Assembly: GCA_029007825.1 (NCBI GenBank)
Contig: JAQXIO010000038.1
Location: forward strand, 18,954 to 82,953
DNA: 64,000 nucleotides
Direction: 5' to 3'
Source: Bacteroidales bacterium
GTDB taxonomy: Bacteria; Bacteroidota; Bacteroidia; Bacteroidales; JAQXIO01
Of this stretch, positions 54,453 to 62,820 are shown in pieces. Made by a program: the position numbers and the translations under genes. Below the pieces are notes generated by a model. That model saw nothing but the letters and a program-made list of their open reading frames with translations. It was not told where the DNA came from and ran no database searches. The first letter of the stretch is position 1; every line of letters begins with the position of its first letter.

Positions 54453-54980
54453 ATTCTGCTGTCAGACAATAAAAGTCAGTTTAAGACAGTGACTGAGCAA
54501 CCAATGAGAGAGCGAAACAACCCCTGTGATTTCGAGACACTTTATGGCAATTTATCACTGGAAACTAATAACTTACAACAATTCCACTTAGTTTATTTGT
54601 GAGCTTTAGTCTTTAAGTGATGCTAAATAATTTTGTAGAATCATTAAAAAACAAGCAATAAAAAAGACATATCGAATCCCATTCTTAAAAGGGAAGAAGA
54701 ATGGAAGCAAAGATAGTTCAACCAACTATAATGGTTTGAATCGACACTGGTAGTAAAAAAGCAGACTTCAGCTCTTTGGCTTTTATAAAACCCAAAATAT
54801 AAAGTCAGCCCGGAAAGTTTCAGATACAACAAAAGAAGCTCAAAAAAAACAATAACTCTTTAGAAAAAATAAAGACAGCAATGGTTTTATGATCCCTGAT
54901 AAATCTCGGATCACTTATTTAGGAATAGTTTTTAATAAACCAAGAAAACAGAATAGGCAACGAATCAGAATATAAATATC
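54453..54980. other. AT-rich intergenic stretch with no supported gene
   Basis: 528 bases between the tRNA-Val terminator and the AraC gene. Stops occur frequently in all frames; a 62-codon frame at 54644-54832 on the minus strand has no start context, domain or codon signal and is not called. No tRNA 3'-end duplication or integrase remnant was found. Confidence 0.5.
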
Positions 54981-55979
54981 TTATCTGAATCGACTCGGAG
55001 TAGTTTTAAAATGTTTATTAAAGAATTTATTAAAAGCACTCTGACTCTCAAATCCTAACAAAAAAGCAATCTCTAAAAAAGGTATTTTCTCTTTGATATA
55101 CTTTTGAGCTAATTCCATCCGTAAACCATTTAATATTTGCTGATACGATGTACCTTCAGACCTCAATTTACGTTGTATATTCCGTTCACTCATATTGAGC
55201 CTTTCCGTAATACCTTTGAGAGACAAATCAGCACTTAAAAGATTATGCATAAGATATCGGCGAATGGTTCTCGATAAGCTGTTATTTTGCACCGCATCCA
55301 TTTGTTGTATCTCATACATATAGTCCTCAAAAACAGGATATAATGCTTTATTGCCTGTAATTATTGGCAAATCTAATACTGAACGATTGAAAATAAGAGT
55401 GAGCTTATCCCGGTTAAACTCTATCGGACAATACAGGAACCCCTCAAGTTCATCTATCTTGCCTTCCCTGGGATATACCGAATAAGCCCGTAATGGATAT
55501 AAATATCTTCCTGTAAAACTATATGCATATTGAAGGGAAATACCATATTGCATCTCCATCCATTGCCTGGAAGCAATGGGGTATTGTTGGGCAAATTCAT
55601 GATTAATCGATATTTCAAAAAAGAAATAATCGTTATTCTCTCTGTTTGTATAGGTTAGAATATCGTTAGCAGCAGGTTCAAAAGGCTCAGGGTTTTCAAA
55701 AATTTCCCGAACATTCTTACTACGGTTATAAACATTATATATACTGCTGGTTAAGACAAATGGCAAACGAAAACCTACTTCTAAACCTATCCTGTTGTTG
55801 CCGCTTTGCTTTACTAAATACTCAAGGTATATACCCAATATGTTTGCATCAATCTTTGCTACCGGGTTTAGCAAAGCATCACAAGTAAATTTTCTTTTTG
55901 CAAATAATCCGGATATCTCGTCCTGTGTAGTCTGATATTGTTTAATTAACAAACTCAATAAACCTGCTGACACAAACAT
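54981..55979 (-). CDS. AraC family transcriptional regulator
   Basis: 332 aa. Large N-terminal sensor domain (arabinose-binding-like superfamily; YLEYLVKQSGNNRIGLEVGF) and C-terminal double HTH (LLSADLSLKGITERLNMSE, RNIQRKLRSEGTSYQQIL, FLLGFESQSAFNKFFNKHF). Inducer unknown. It is divergent from a small membrane protein gene with only 99 bases between the starts, so it probably regulates that gene. Confidence 0.92.
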   Translation of the reverse strand: MFVSAGLLSLLIKQYQTTQDEISGLFAKRKFTCDALLNPVAKIDANILGIYLEYLVKQSGNNRIGLEVGFRLPFVLTSSIYNVYNRSKNVREIFENPEPFEPAANDILTYTNRENNDYFFFEISINHEFAQQYPIASRQWMEMQYGISLQYAYSFTGRYLYPLRAYSVYPREGKIDELEGFLYCPIEFNRDKLTLIFNRSVLDLPIITGNKALYPVFEDYMYEIQQMDAVQNNSLSRTIRRYLMHNLLSADLSLKGITERLNMSERNIQRKLRSEGTSYQQILNGLRMELAQKYIKEKIPFLEIAFLLGFESQSAFNKFFNKHFKTTPSRFR

Positions 55980-55996
55980 TCTTTGTCGTTTTTGGA

Positions 55997-56028
55997 CAAA
56001 AATATGGCTTTATAGTCAATAATACAAA
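55997..56028 (-). promoter_or_regulatory. Promoter of the araC-like gene
   Basis: On the minus strand TTTG (56025-56028), 20 bases, then TATTTTTG (55997-56004), a perfect Bacteroidota promoter; the ATG is 18 bases further. Confidence 0.65.
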
Positions 56029-56040
56029 AATAATACGACA

Positions 56041-56048
56041 TACATTTG
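56041..56048 (+). promoter_or_regulatory. -7 element (TACATTTG) of the small membrane-protein gene
   Basis: Perfect TAnnTTTG 31 bases upstream of the ATG at 56079, back-to-back with the araC promoter. Confidence 0.45.
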
Positions 56049-56078
56049 TACTTGTACTGTAATTCTAAAACTTAGAAT

Positions 56079-56465
56079 ATGAAAACAAAATTTGTATTTA
56101 TCGGTAAGATTTTATCCATTGCGATAGTCTGCCTGGGTGTCATTCACGAAATAGCAACTTTCACTCCCCTTATACAAGACGGTTTTGAGAGCCTGCCAAA
56201 AAGTAATTTCAATACCATGATATATATGAGTTCAGTGTGCGGAGCTTCTCTTATTTTAAGTGGCTGGTTATTGCTACTGCTACTTAAAAAAAATGAAACA
56301 TATACATTTCTCGCTTTTCCCATTTCGCTAATAAGCATTTTTGTGCTTATCAATGGTATCGGATCTGTTATTCTCATGGTTGACAACCCATTTGCCTGGA
56401 TGGTATTCGGACTGGGATTATCAATAACTATAATTACTATAAAACAAAGAAAAGCCCTCAGATAG
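56079..56465 (+). CDS. Small four-TM membrane protein
   Basis: 128 aa with four hydrophobic helices: ILSIAIVCLGVIHEIATF (about 11-28), IYMSSVCGASLILSGWLLLL (about 49-68), FLAFPISLISIFVLINGIGS (about 76-95) and WMVFGLGLSITIITI (about 107-122). Resembles the LIC_13387-like/DoxX-type small membrane families in length, but I do not assign it. Divergent partner of the AraC regulator. Confidence 0.75.
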   Translation: MKTKFVFIGKILSIAIVCLGVIHEIATFTPLIQDGFESLPKSNFNTMIYMSSVCGASLILSGWLLLLLLKKNETYTFLAFPISLISIFVLINGIGSVILMVDNPFAWMVFGLGLSITIITIKQRKALR

Positions 56466-56725
56466 AGTTTAATTTCTTTCACTCAGTCTAAAAAGATAAT
56501 TTACAAAAGCATTATCTTTATTGTCTACGTGCAAAACAAAAGAAAAATCTGTAAAACAAACAACCTCGGGCATATTCTGCCGGAGTTATTTTCATATCCT
56601 ATACCTATAAATACAAGTATAATCACATGTTTGTGACAGAGATAGCAATATGTGCTAATAAATAATAAAATGATAAATTCAAATAAAATTGACGGCCATA
56701 TATAATTTTACAGCAAAAAAAGAAT

Positions 56726-57427
56726 ATGAAATACTTCAATCAGGAAATAGAAAACAAATTAATAAATCAGGGGGCAAAACTAATACGTTTTGTCAGCATA
56801 TCACATTTAGACGAAAGACAAAACAGGCAACTCCCTAACGCCATTGTTTTTGCACTTCCACTAACCGCAGAATACATTAAAAAAGTATTTGATACGCCCA
56901 ACTATGTACAGGCACGAGTAGAAGATAATTTCAATTTTGATGATGATGAATACCTGCAAACAGAACATAAGACAGGAGAAATAGCAGACCGGTTGGCCTC
57001 ATTTATCAAAGAAAAAGGCTATGAAGCCATATCTCAATCAGACGATGTGTTATTGGCCGATGGAATGTTCAATTTCGAAACAAAAGAATCAGTATTGCCA
57101 CATAAAACAATCGCACTTCTTAGCGGAACAGGATGGATCGGGAAAAATAATCTGTTTATTACCCCTGAATATGGGGCAGCACAATGTCTCGGTACGATTT
57201 TAACCAACGTACCATTGAAAACAGTATTAAACACCCCCCTTTTGCCGCTCTGTAATAATTGCGTTGCATGTGCAGATGTTTGCGAAAAACACGTTTTGAA
57301 AAAGAAAACCTGGAACACAGCAATTCCACGAGATGAAATAGTTAATGTATATGAATGCAGTACTTGTTTAAAATGCCTTATACACTGCCCTCGTACACTA
57401 ACATATATGAAAAGAAATATCAAATAA
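56726..57427 (+). CDS. QueG-like 4Fe-4S double-cluster protein (short)
   Basis: 233 aa. Matches the C-terminal half of epoxyqueuosine reductase-type proteins: GTGWIGKNNLFITPEYG, LGTILTNV, then the ferredoxin cysteines CNNCVACADVCEKH and CSTCLKCLIHCPRT, two CxxCxxCxxxC-like sites. True QueG is about 320-380 aa and has a cobalamin domain with further helices; this protein is much shorter and lacks the tail, so it is a paralogue whose substrate is unknown. Monocistronic, lower GC than the core genes nearby. Confidence 0.82.
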   Translation: MKYFNQEIENKLINQGAKLIRFVSISHLDERQNRQLPNAIVFALPLTAEYIKKVFDTPNYVQARVEDNFNFDDDEYLQTEHKTGEIADRLASFIKEKGYEAISQSDDVLLADGMFNFETKESVLPHKTIALLSGTGWIGKNNLFITPEYGAAQCLGTILTNVPLKTVLNTPLLPLCNNCVACADVCEKHVLKKKTWNTAIPRDEIVNVYECSTCLKCLIHCPRTLTYMKRNIK

Positions 57428-57559
57428 AGAGCTTCAGCATTAAAACCCGTCGCAATCAGCAATACTCCCGCACCCGGCCAGATCGCATTGGCCATACAGT
57501 CCGGAATCGCTTTCAATGTCACATTCAGCAAATAAAAAGATAACATTCAGGAACTTATA

Positions 57560-57617
57560 TTCCCGGAAAAATACAAATCAAACCAATAAATTTAAAAAAA
57601 CGAAATACTTCCGGGAA
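57560..57617. repeat. 9-bp inverted repeat (TTCCCGGAA ... TTCCGGGAA)
   Basis: TTCCCGGAA at 57560-57568 and its exact reverse complement at 57609-57617, in the 269-base gap between the QueG-like gene and the Gfo/Idh/MocA gene. May be a regulator or decay trace; no further support. Confidence 0.4.
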
Positions 57618-57635
57618 AATACAGTCAAAAATATT

Positions 57636-57675
57636 GCCGTCTTTCAGGACTCCGGATAGAGCGACGAAAGACGGC
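57636..57675 (-). terminator. Terminator of the Gfo/Idh/MocA gene
   Basis: 10-bp stem (GCCGTCTTTC/GAAAGACGGC) with a 20-base loop; minus-strand tail AATATTTTTG. Confidence 0.75.
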
Positions 57676-57696
57676 AGCTATTTGTACACAAACAAG

Positions 57697-59133
57697 TTAA
57701 ATTTTATAATAAGCCTCCCACCCCTTACGCGGAGGTTCGCCCACCAGCATCTGATTGGCAAGCTTATCGTTCGTTATCTGCTTACTCTCCCTGTCGAACT
57801 GCAGTTTCCTGCCCAAACGCTGGCTCAGTACACCTAAGCAGAATACCTGGCTCAACGGTCCGGCAATCGAAAACGGAGAACGCGTCTTTTCTTTTCCCAT
57901 GCAACCAAGCAGGAAGTTCGCATAATGGTTGGATGGGCTTTCCGGCACTTCCGGCAAACGCGAAGCCATCTCCTTCGCCCTCTCTTCCGGAATAATAGAA
58001 AGCGTACTGCCATGAGAACCACCCTTAAAAGTCAGGGTCTTCGTATAAATCTCCTTTCCCGGATTCAATTGTGACGGCTGAATTTTACCGCCCGCGACAG
58101 TAGGAATATTCGGGTCGATCTCCGACGCACCGTAACCCTCCGGCACCGTAGGGATATTATCCAATCCGTCATACCACGTAACATCTACCGCAGGCATATT
58201 ATTGCGCTCCGGGAAACGGAATACGATCGTTGACGACATCGGGAAGAAAAACTTATTATGATCTTTCAGATAAGTAGGGTTTATTTCATACGGAAGCCCC
58301 ATATCCAGAAACTGGTGCGCCGTATCCAGAATATGTGCCCCCCAGTCACCGAGTGCCCCCATCCCGAAATCATACCAGCAACGCCACTGGCCGTTTACAA
58401 AATCGTGGTTATAATCATGATGCTGTACCACTCCCAGCCATGTATCCCAGTCCATCGTTTCCGGAATCTTCTCGCCAGCAGGAAACTTTTTGATCTTAGG
58501 GTCCCATCCATGCCAGCGGCGCGGTGAATTCATATGGGCCGTAATAGCCGTTACATCCTTTATAATACCGGCCTTTGTCCACTCATCGAACTGGAAATAA
58601 TTCGCTTCCGAGTGTCCCTGGTTTCCCATTTGCGTTACCACCCCGAATTTCTTCTCCGCCTTCATCATCAGCTCTACTTCATTAAAAGTACGAGCCATTG
58701 GCTTCTCTACGTAAACATGCTTCCCGTGCGCCATAGCCTCTATGGTAATGGGAAAATGCGAATGATCCGGAACACCGACCGTAACCGCATCGATCTTGCC
58801 CGACATTTTGTCGAACATCGTCCTGAAATCCTGGAACCGGGGAACATCGGGGAACATGGATATAATCTCCTGTGTATGCTTGGCGCCCATATCCACATCA
58901 CAAAGCGCCACCACGTTACACAACCCTGTTTTATACAACTCTTTGGCAATCTCTCCTCCGCGGAAACCGATACCTATAAATGCGATATTAACCCGGTCGT
59001 TCGGGCTCACATAAGGCACATCCTGCATAGCCCTGGCACGGGCCGGAGTCCAAAAAGAAGGAATCGCAGTCGCTGCAGAAAGAGCAAGCGCCTGCTTTAA
59101 AAATAAACGGCGTGAGTTTTCTTCTGATCTCAT
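57697..59133 (-). CDS. Gfo/Idh/MocA family oxidoreductase, Tat-exported
   Basis: 478 aa. N-terminus SRRLFLKQALALSAATAIPS is a twin-arginine signal (RRxFLK), so the folded NAD(P)-protein is sent to the periplasm. Rossmann fold GIGFRGGEIAKEL; EKP dinucleotide motif (YVEKPMART); a C-terminal domain with WDTWLGVVQHHDYNH and GDWGAHILD. Closely similar Bacteroidota proteins act on glycosides or sugars. An exported sugar isomerase at 17.2-18.0 kb is a possible pathway partner. Monocistronic. Confidence 0.9.
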   Translation of the reverse strand: MRSEENSRRLFLKQALALSAATAIPSFWTPARARAMQDVPYVSPNDRVNIAFIGIGFRGGEIAKELYKTGLCNVVALCDVDMGAKHTQEIISMFPDVPRFQDFRTMFDKMSGKIDAVTVGVPDHSHFPITIEAMAHGKHVYVEKPMARTFNEVELMMKAEKKFGVVTQMGNQGHSEANYFQFDEWTKAGIIKDVTAITAHMNSPRRWHGWDPKIKKFPAGEKIPETMDWDTWLGVVQHHDYNHDFVNGQWRCWYDFGMGALGDWGAHILDTAHQFLDMGLPYEINPTYLKDHNKFFFPMSSTIVFRFPERNNMPAVDVTWYDGLDNIPTVPEGYGASEIDPNIPTVAGGKIQPSQLNPGKEIYTKTLTFKGGSHGSTLSIIPEERAKEMASRLPEVPESPSNHYANFLLGCMGKEKTRSPFSIAGPLSQVFCLGVLSQRLGRKLQFDRESKQITNDKLANQMLVGEPPRKGWEAYYKI

Positions 59134-59455
59134 GGTATCTTAATATAATTAAATCATTTCCAAATGCAATAGACAAATATCGAGTCGATGCTCTTACAAA
59201 ACTAAACATTTTTTCCGTATCTCAAAATCTCTCTTCACTGAAACAGAAAGAACACCCTCATAAAATACGCCTCAGATTATGCCCCCCTTTATAAACGTTA
59301 CATATACAAAGATCATATTAAAAAAAAGACATATCAATCTAAAAAACAAGCATATAGAGCATCTATATCTATTTTTAACGAAAGGATTTTCCTATTTAAA
59401 ACAGAATCCCTTAATTTTACTATTATTGGATATTAAAACACATAAAAAACGCATT

Positions 59456-59932
59456 ATGGAACACATCCGTATCTTAGTCATACTATCCCTGTTACTCAAC
59501 ATAACAGCAGGTTACGCCGGGCCCGGCAAAGAAAAAGACGGCAGCGCAGCAACCGTTTACGAATCGGTAGCAAATAAAAACTATACAATCGATGTAAACA
59601 GAGCTCTACCCATGCGAGGCAAAGCCGTTAGCCTCACATCCGGTTACGCTTTGGCAATCGAAGGCGATTCGGTTACATCCGACCTGCCCTACTTCGGTGT
59701 AGCCCACAACGCACCTTATGGCGGAAGCGAAAGCCTGCGTTTCAAAAGCACGGCAGAAGAGTATTCTGTCAAACTCACAAAAAAGAAAATGACCCGTATC
59801 GAATTCAAAACCCGGTCGAATGACGATTATTATACTTTTAAAATCGATATATCCCCGAACGGAACCGCCACCATCTACGTCTCATCGGCATACAAACAAG
59901 GCATCACCTTTTACGGAAAATATTTAAAATAA
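59456..59932 (+). CDS. DUF4251 domain protein
   Basis: 158 aa from ATG 59456 (the frame is open 59 codons further up, but the signal peptide MEHIRILVILSLLLNITAGYA fixes the start). DUF4251 fold: ALPMRGKAVSLTSGYALAIEGD, DLPYFGVAHNAPYGG, FKIDISPNGTATIYVSSAYK. Exported, function unknown, frequent in Bacteroidota. It is followed by the degenerate end of the membrane-protein array. Confidence 0.88.
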   Translation: MEHIRILVILSLLLNITAGYAGPGKEKDGSAATVYESVANKNYTIDVNRALPMRGKAVSLTSGYALAIEGDSVTSDLPYFGVAHNAPYGGSESLRFKSTAEEYSVKLTKKKMTRIEFKTRSNDDYYTFKIDISPNGTATIYVSSAYKQGITFYGKYLK

Positions 59933-60065
59933 ATGCGAGCCGAACGCAGAGTTAAGCTTGCTTAAACTATACTGAAGCGAAGCGTTTATTCCAAACTCTT
60001 TACAGTTTAAAATAAAAAGATTATCTGTAAAATAACCGTTATCCGTAATTTTGAGAATAACCTTG

Positions 60066-60291
60066 CTATACATATCCGAAATCATACAATCTGAAAAACA
60101 CATAGAAAGAAACCGGAACGGCTGAAACTGTTATCTTTAAGTAATCCGGCCACAACAAATAAAGTTGGAATTAAGAATGAAATATAAATAGCCGACAAGT
60201 TAAATGTACCGAATTACGCATCCTCGTCACTTCGCCTGAGCATGCGTAAAAAACGGTACAGCGTATAAAAAAACAGATCGAAAAAGAACAT
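60066..60291 (-). pseudogene. Candidate immunity gene A, third copy (degraded)
   Basis: Recognisable copy of the gene at 62821-63231 (ancestral ATG at 60291). Codon 26 is TAA (60214-60216) where the intact copy has AAA, and a 185-bp stretch is missing between two GGAACGGCT repeats: a single GGAACGGCT remains at 60115-60123, whereas the intact copy has them at 62870 and 63055. The deletion also shifts the frame. It is the furthest copy from the toxin end of the array, and also the most decayed. Confidence 0.85.
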
Positions 60292-60352
60292 TTTGTTATG
60301 GTTTTCAATTATCCGAAATATTAAATTCGGAACTGGCAATTTATAAAAGCGG

Positions 60353-61036
60353 TTATTTCTTCGGACGCTTTTTCATCATCGTACCGTAAAAGGCCAGTCC
60401 GAAACCTAAAACGCCCAAAGAGCCCCAGGGGGTCGGGGAACGGGGGTCGAAGAGTTTTGCGAACAGTAAAAAGAGGAATCCCGCTACAAAGAAATAGTAG
60501 ACCCGCCGGAAGCCTTTCGTTTCATAGAAGGTTTCGCCTTTACGGATCAACGGGGGGGTTCCTTCGGGGTCGCTTTTCCTCCGGTATTCGTTTGCGAAGC
60601 GGGGGAACTCTTTTACGAGTTTTTCAAAGTCGTCCTTTTTCGGCAGGATGGTTAGCTTGCTGATTTTGTATCTGAACCCGGTTGTGAGATTGATAATAAA
60701 ACTGTCGTAGGTGCGGTCGGGCTCGAATACGTAGGTGTCTATTATATCCCAAGGGATTTTAATGTCTTTTTCCCAACTGAAGAGGTATCTTCTTTCCCAA
60801 ATATGTTCATAACCTTCTTCGGTGAACTGGATACGGACTTTGGCGGTACTGGATAATACACCTATGTAATAGGAAATTACTAAAAATACAATAGTCAATA
60901 TCCATACAAAAATATCATTTGCTATTTGCAAAATATAATCTGCAGATAATATAAAAACTACACCTAATATTATACAAGATGCAATAGTAAAACGATTTAT
61001 AGAGCAAATTCTTAAATTATAATTTCTTTCTTTCAT
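60353..61036 (-). CDS. Candidate immunity protein B, copy 1 (membrane protein)
   Basis: 227 aa. N-terminal hydrophobic pair (about 17-58), a soluble middle domain (about 64-150; VRIQFTEEGYEHIWERRYLF, DRTYDSFIINLTTGF) that resembles a small PH-like fold, and two C-terminal TM helices (about 175-195 and 203-220), ending in MMKKRPKK. Near-identical to the copy at 61821-62504 over residues 1-16 and 52-227, but residues 17-51 differ almost completely. It follows the toxin-tip fragment at 61102-61290. Immunity function is inferred from context only. Confidence 0.75.
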   Translation of the reverse strand: MKERNYNLRICSINRFTIASCIILGVVFILSADYILQIANDIFVWILTIVFLVISYYIGVLSSTAKVRIQFTEEGYEHIWERRYLFSWEKDIKIPWDIIDTYVFEPDRTYDSFIINLTTGFRYKISKLTILPKKDDFEKLVKEFPRFANEYRRKSDPEGTPPLIRKGETFYETKGFRRVYYFFVAGFLFLLFAKLFDPRSPTPWGSLGVLGFGLAFYGTMMKKRPKK

Positions 61037-61101
61037 CTGGATTCTTTCAGATTTAATAAAATCTAATATACTATTTTTTCTATCAATTATACAACGTAGA
61101 A

Positions 61102-61290
61102 TCAGGGTTGGTAATTTTCATAAAAATAACGCCACATCACTGCATTTTCATGAGTGGGAGGGCCATAACGGCGTTCCCAGTAGTTATCAGTAATTGAATT
61201 TTGCTTCCTGATACCAGGACTGCGTAGTGATAAAACGTCCGCTTTCCCATCCAAAATTCCATGCGATTCCAATAGTTTTGAATAATTGGA
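61102..61290 (-). pseudogene. Orphan toxin C-terminal tip, copy 1 (frameshifted)
   Basis: Encodes the same sequence as the fragment at 62571-62762 (GIAWNFGWESGRF, ITTQSWYQEAKFNY, NYWERRYGPPTHENAVMWR) but a 2-base loss at TACTG-ATAAC shifts the frame midway, putting a TGA after KFNY. It has no start or upstream module, so it is a relic of a displaced polymorphic-toxin C-terminus. 65 bases upstream of the B-type gene. Confidence 0.6.
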
Positions 61291-61349
61291 ATCAGACTGA
61301 TTGCACATTATGGATAGAGCGGATGATTGCATTTTTAAATAACAGGTTA

Positions 61350-61712
61350 CTATACATATCCAAAATCATACAATCTGAAAAACACATAGAAAGAAATTGG
61401 AACAGCTATCATATAGATATAAACGAGCGTCTGCAACATTCTTCTTTTAATTACAGGTAAACCGAGGTATCTCGACTTTATTTCTTCTACATGAACAAGA
61501 CGGAAATATCTTCTCCAAAAAATCAAATAAGTCAATCCTGCTATAATTACATAAGTAAATAAAAACACTTTTTCTTCCAGCATGGAACGGCTAAAACTGT
61601 TATCTTTAATTAATCCGGCCACAACAAATAAAGTTGGAATTAAGAATGAAATATAAATAGCCAATAAGTTAAATGCACCGAATTTTGCATCTTCTTCACT
61701 TCGTTTGAGCAT
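61350..61712 (-). CDS. Candidate immunity protein A, copy 2 (N-terminally broken)
   Basis: 120 aa from an internal ATG; the ancestral start is at 61759. An A5 run at 61717-61721, where the intact copy has A6 (63188-63193), shifts the frame after 14 residues, so only the part from MLKRSEEDAKFGAF is still translated, if at all. TM helices: FLIPTLFVVAGLI, VFLFTYVIIAGLTYLIFW and VYIYMIAVPISFYVF. About 90% similar to the copy at 62821-63231. Confidence 0.65.
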   Translation of the reverse strand: MLKRSEEDAKFGAFNLLAIYISFLIPTLFVVAGLIKDNSFSRSMLEEKVFLFTYVIIAGLTYLIFWRRYFRLVHVEEIKSRYLGLPVIKRRMLQTLVYIYMIAVPISFYVFFRLYDFGYV

Positions 61713-61820
61713 GCGTAAAAACGGTACAGCGTATAAAAGAACAGATCGAAAAAAAACATTTTGTTATGGTTTTCAATTATTCAAAATATTAGATTCGTAT
61801 CCAACAACTTATAAAAGCGG

Positions 61821-62504
61821 TTATTTCTTCGGACGCTTTTTCATCATCGTGCCGTAAAAGGCCAGTCCGAAGCCTAAGACGCCCAGAGAACCCCAGGGGG
61901 ACGGGGAACGGGGGTCGAAGAGTTTTGCGAACAGTAAAAAGAGAAAAACGGCTACAAAGAAATAATAGACCCGCCGGAAACCTTTCGTTTCATAAAAGGT
62001 CTCGCCTTTACGGATCAACGTTTTTTTTCCTTCGGGGTCGTTTTTCTTCCGATATTCGTTTGCTATGCGGGGGAACTCTTTTACGAGTTTTTCAAAGTCG
62101 TCCTTTTTCGGCAGGATGGTTAGCTTGCTGATTTTGTATCTGATCCCGGTTGTGAGGTTGATGATAAAGCTGTCGTAGGTGCGGTCGGGCTCGAATACGT
62201 AGGTGTCTATTATATCCCAGGGGATTTTTATATCTTTTTCCCAACTGAAGAGGTATCTTCTTTCCCAGATATGTTCATAACCTTCTTCGGTAAATTGGAT
62301 ACGGACTTTAGCGGTGCTGGATAAGACGCCTATGTAATAAGAAATTACAAAAAAACCGGCACCCAGTAATCTTAAAAAAAATTCACTTTTTATATATGAA
62401 TCACAATTTGTATATAATATAATAATCAAGACTAAAGCGATGCAAGATACAACCGTAAAACGATTTATAGAGCAAATTCTTAAATTATAGTTTCTTTCTT
62501 TCAT
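61821..62504 (-). CDS. Candidate immunity protein B, copy 2 (membrane protein)
   Basis: 227 aa, same plan as the copy at 60353-61036: N-terminal hydrophobic pair, soluble middle, C-terminal TM pair, basic tail. Residues 17-51 (e.g. LVLIIILYTNCDSYIKSEF) are unlike the other copy, while the rest is almost identical, a mosaic that suggests diversifying exchange at the N-terminal membrane part. It lies 66 bases downstream of the toxin-tip fragment at 62571-62762. Function inferred only. Confidence 0.75.
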   Translation of the reverse strand: MKERNYNLRICSINRFTVVSCIALVLIIILYTNCDSYIKSEFFLRLLGAGFFVISYYIGVLSSTAKVRIQFTEEGYEHIWERRYLFSWEKDIKIPWDIIDTYVFEPDRTYDSFIINLTTGIRYKISKLTILPKKDDFEKLVKEFPRIANEYRKKNDPEGKKTLIRKGETFYETKGFRRVYYFFVAVFLFLLFAKLFDPRSPSPWGSLGVLGFGLAFYGTMMKKRPKK

Positions 62505-62570
62505 CTGGATTCTTTCAGATTTAATAAAACTAATATACTATTTTTTCTATCAATATTATACAACGTAGAA

Positions 62571-62762
62571 TCAGGGTTGGTAATTTTCATAAAAATACCG
62601 CCACATTACTGCATTTTCATGGGTAGGAGGGCCGTAACGGCGTTCCCAGTAGTTATACCAGTAATTGAATTTTGCTTCCTGATACCAGGTCTGCGTAGTG
62701 ATAAAACGTCCTGTTTCCCATCCAACATTCCATGCAATACCGATTGTTTTGAATAATTGGAA
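62571..62762 (-). pseudogene. Orphan toxin C-terminal tip, copy 2
   Basis: A 63-residue in-frame stretch, FQLFKTIGIAWNVGWETGRF ... WYQEAKFNYWYNYWERRYGP ... MWRYFYENYQP then TGA, with an in-frame stop immediately upstream (62763-62765) and no start codon. Its style (Gly/aromatic-rich ending) resembles the ends of Bacteroidota Rhs-type toxins. It starts about 60 bases past the A-type gene and is followed by a B-type gene: a toxin-tip/immunity relic. Confidence 0.6.
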
Positions 62763-62820
62763 TCAGACTGATTGCACATTATGGATAGAGCAGATGATTG
62801 CATTTTTAAATAACAGGTTA

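Noticed and set aside
57034..57546. 170-codon minus-strand frame overlapping the QueG-like gene
   Set aside because: Most of it is antisense to a well-supported gene with conserved cysteines; the upstream part (57430-57546) has no recognisable domain.
61102..61332. 76-codon frame starting MQSSALSIMC
   Set aside because: Its first two thirds are out of phase with the conserved tip sequence; only the last 27 codons are in the real frame. Treated as a frameshifted tip fragment.
62606..62803. 65-codon frame starting MQSSALSIMC
   Set aside because: Out-of-frame shadow of the in-frame tip fragment at 62571-62762, which runs continuously in another phase to its own stop.
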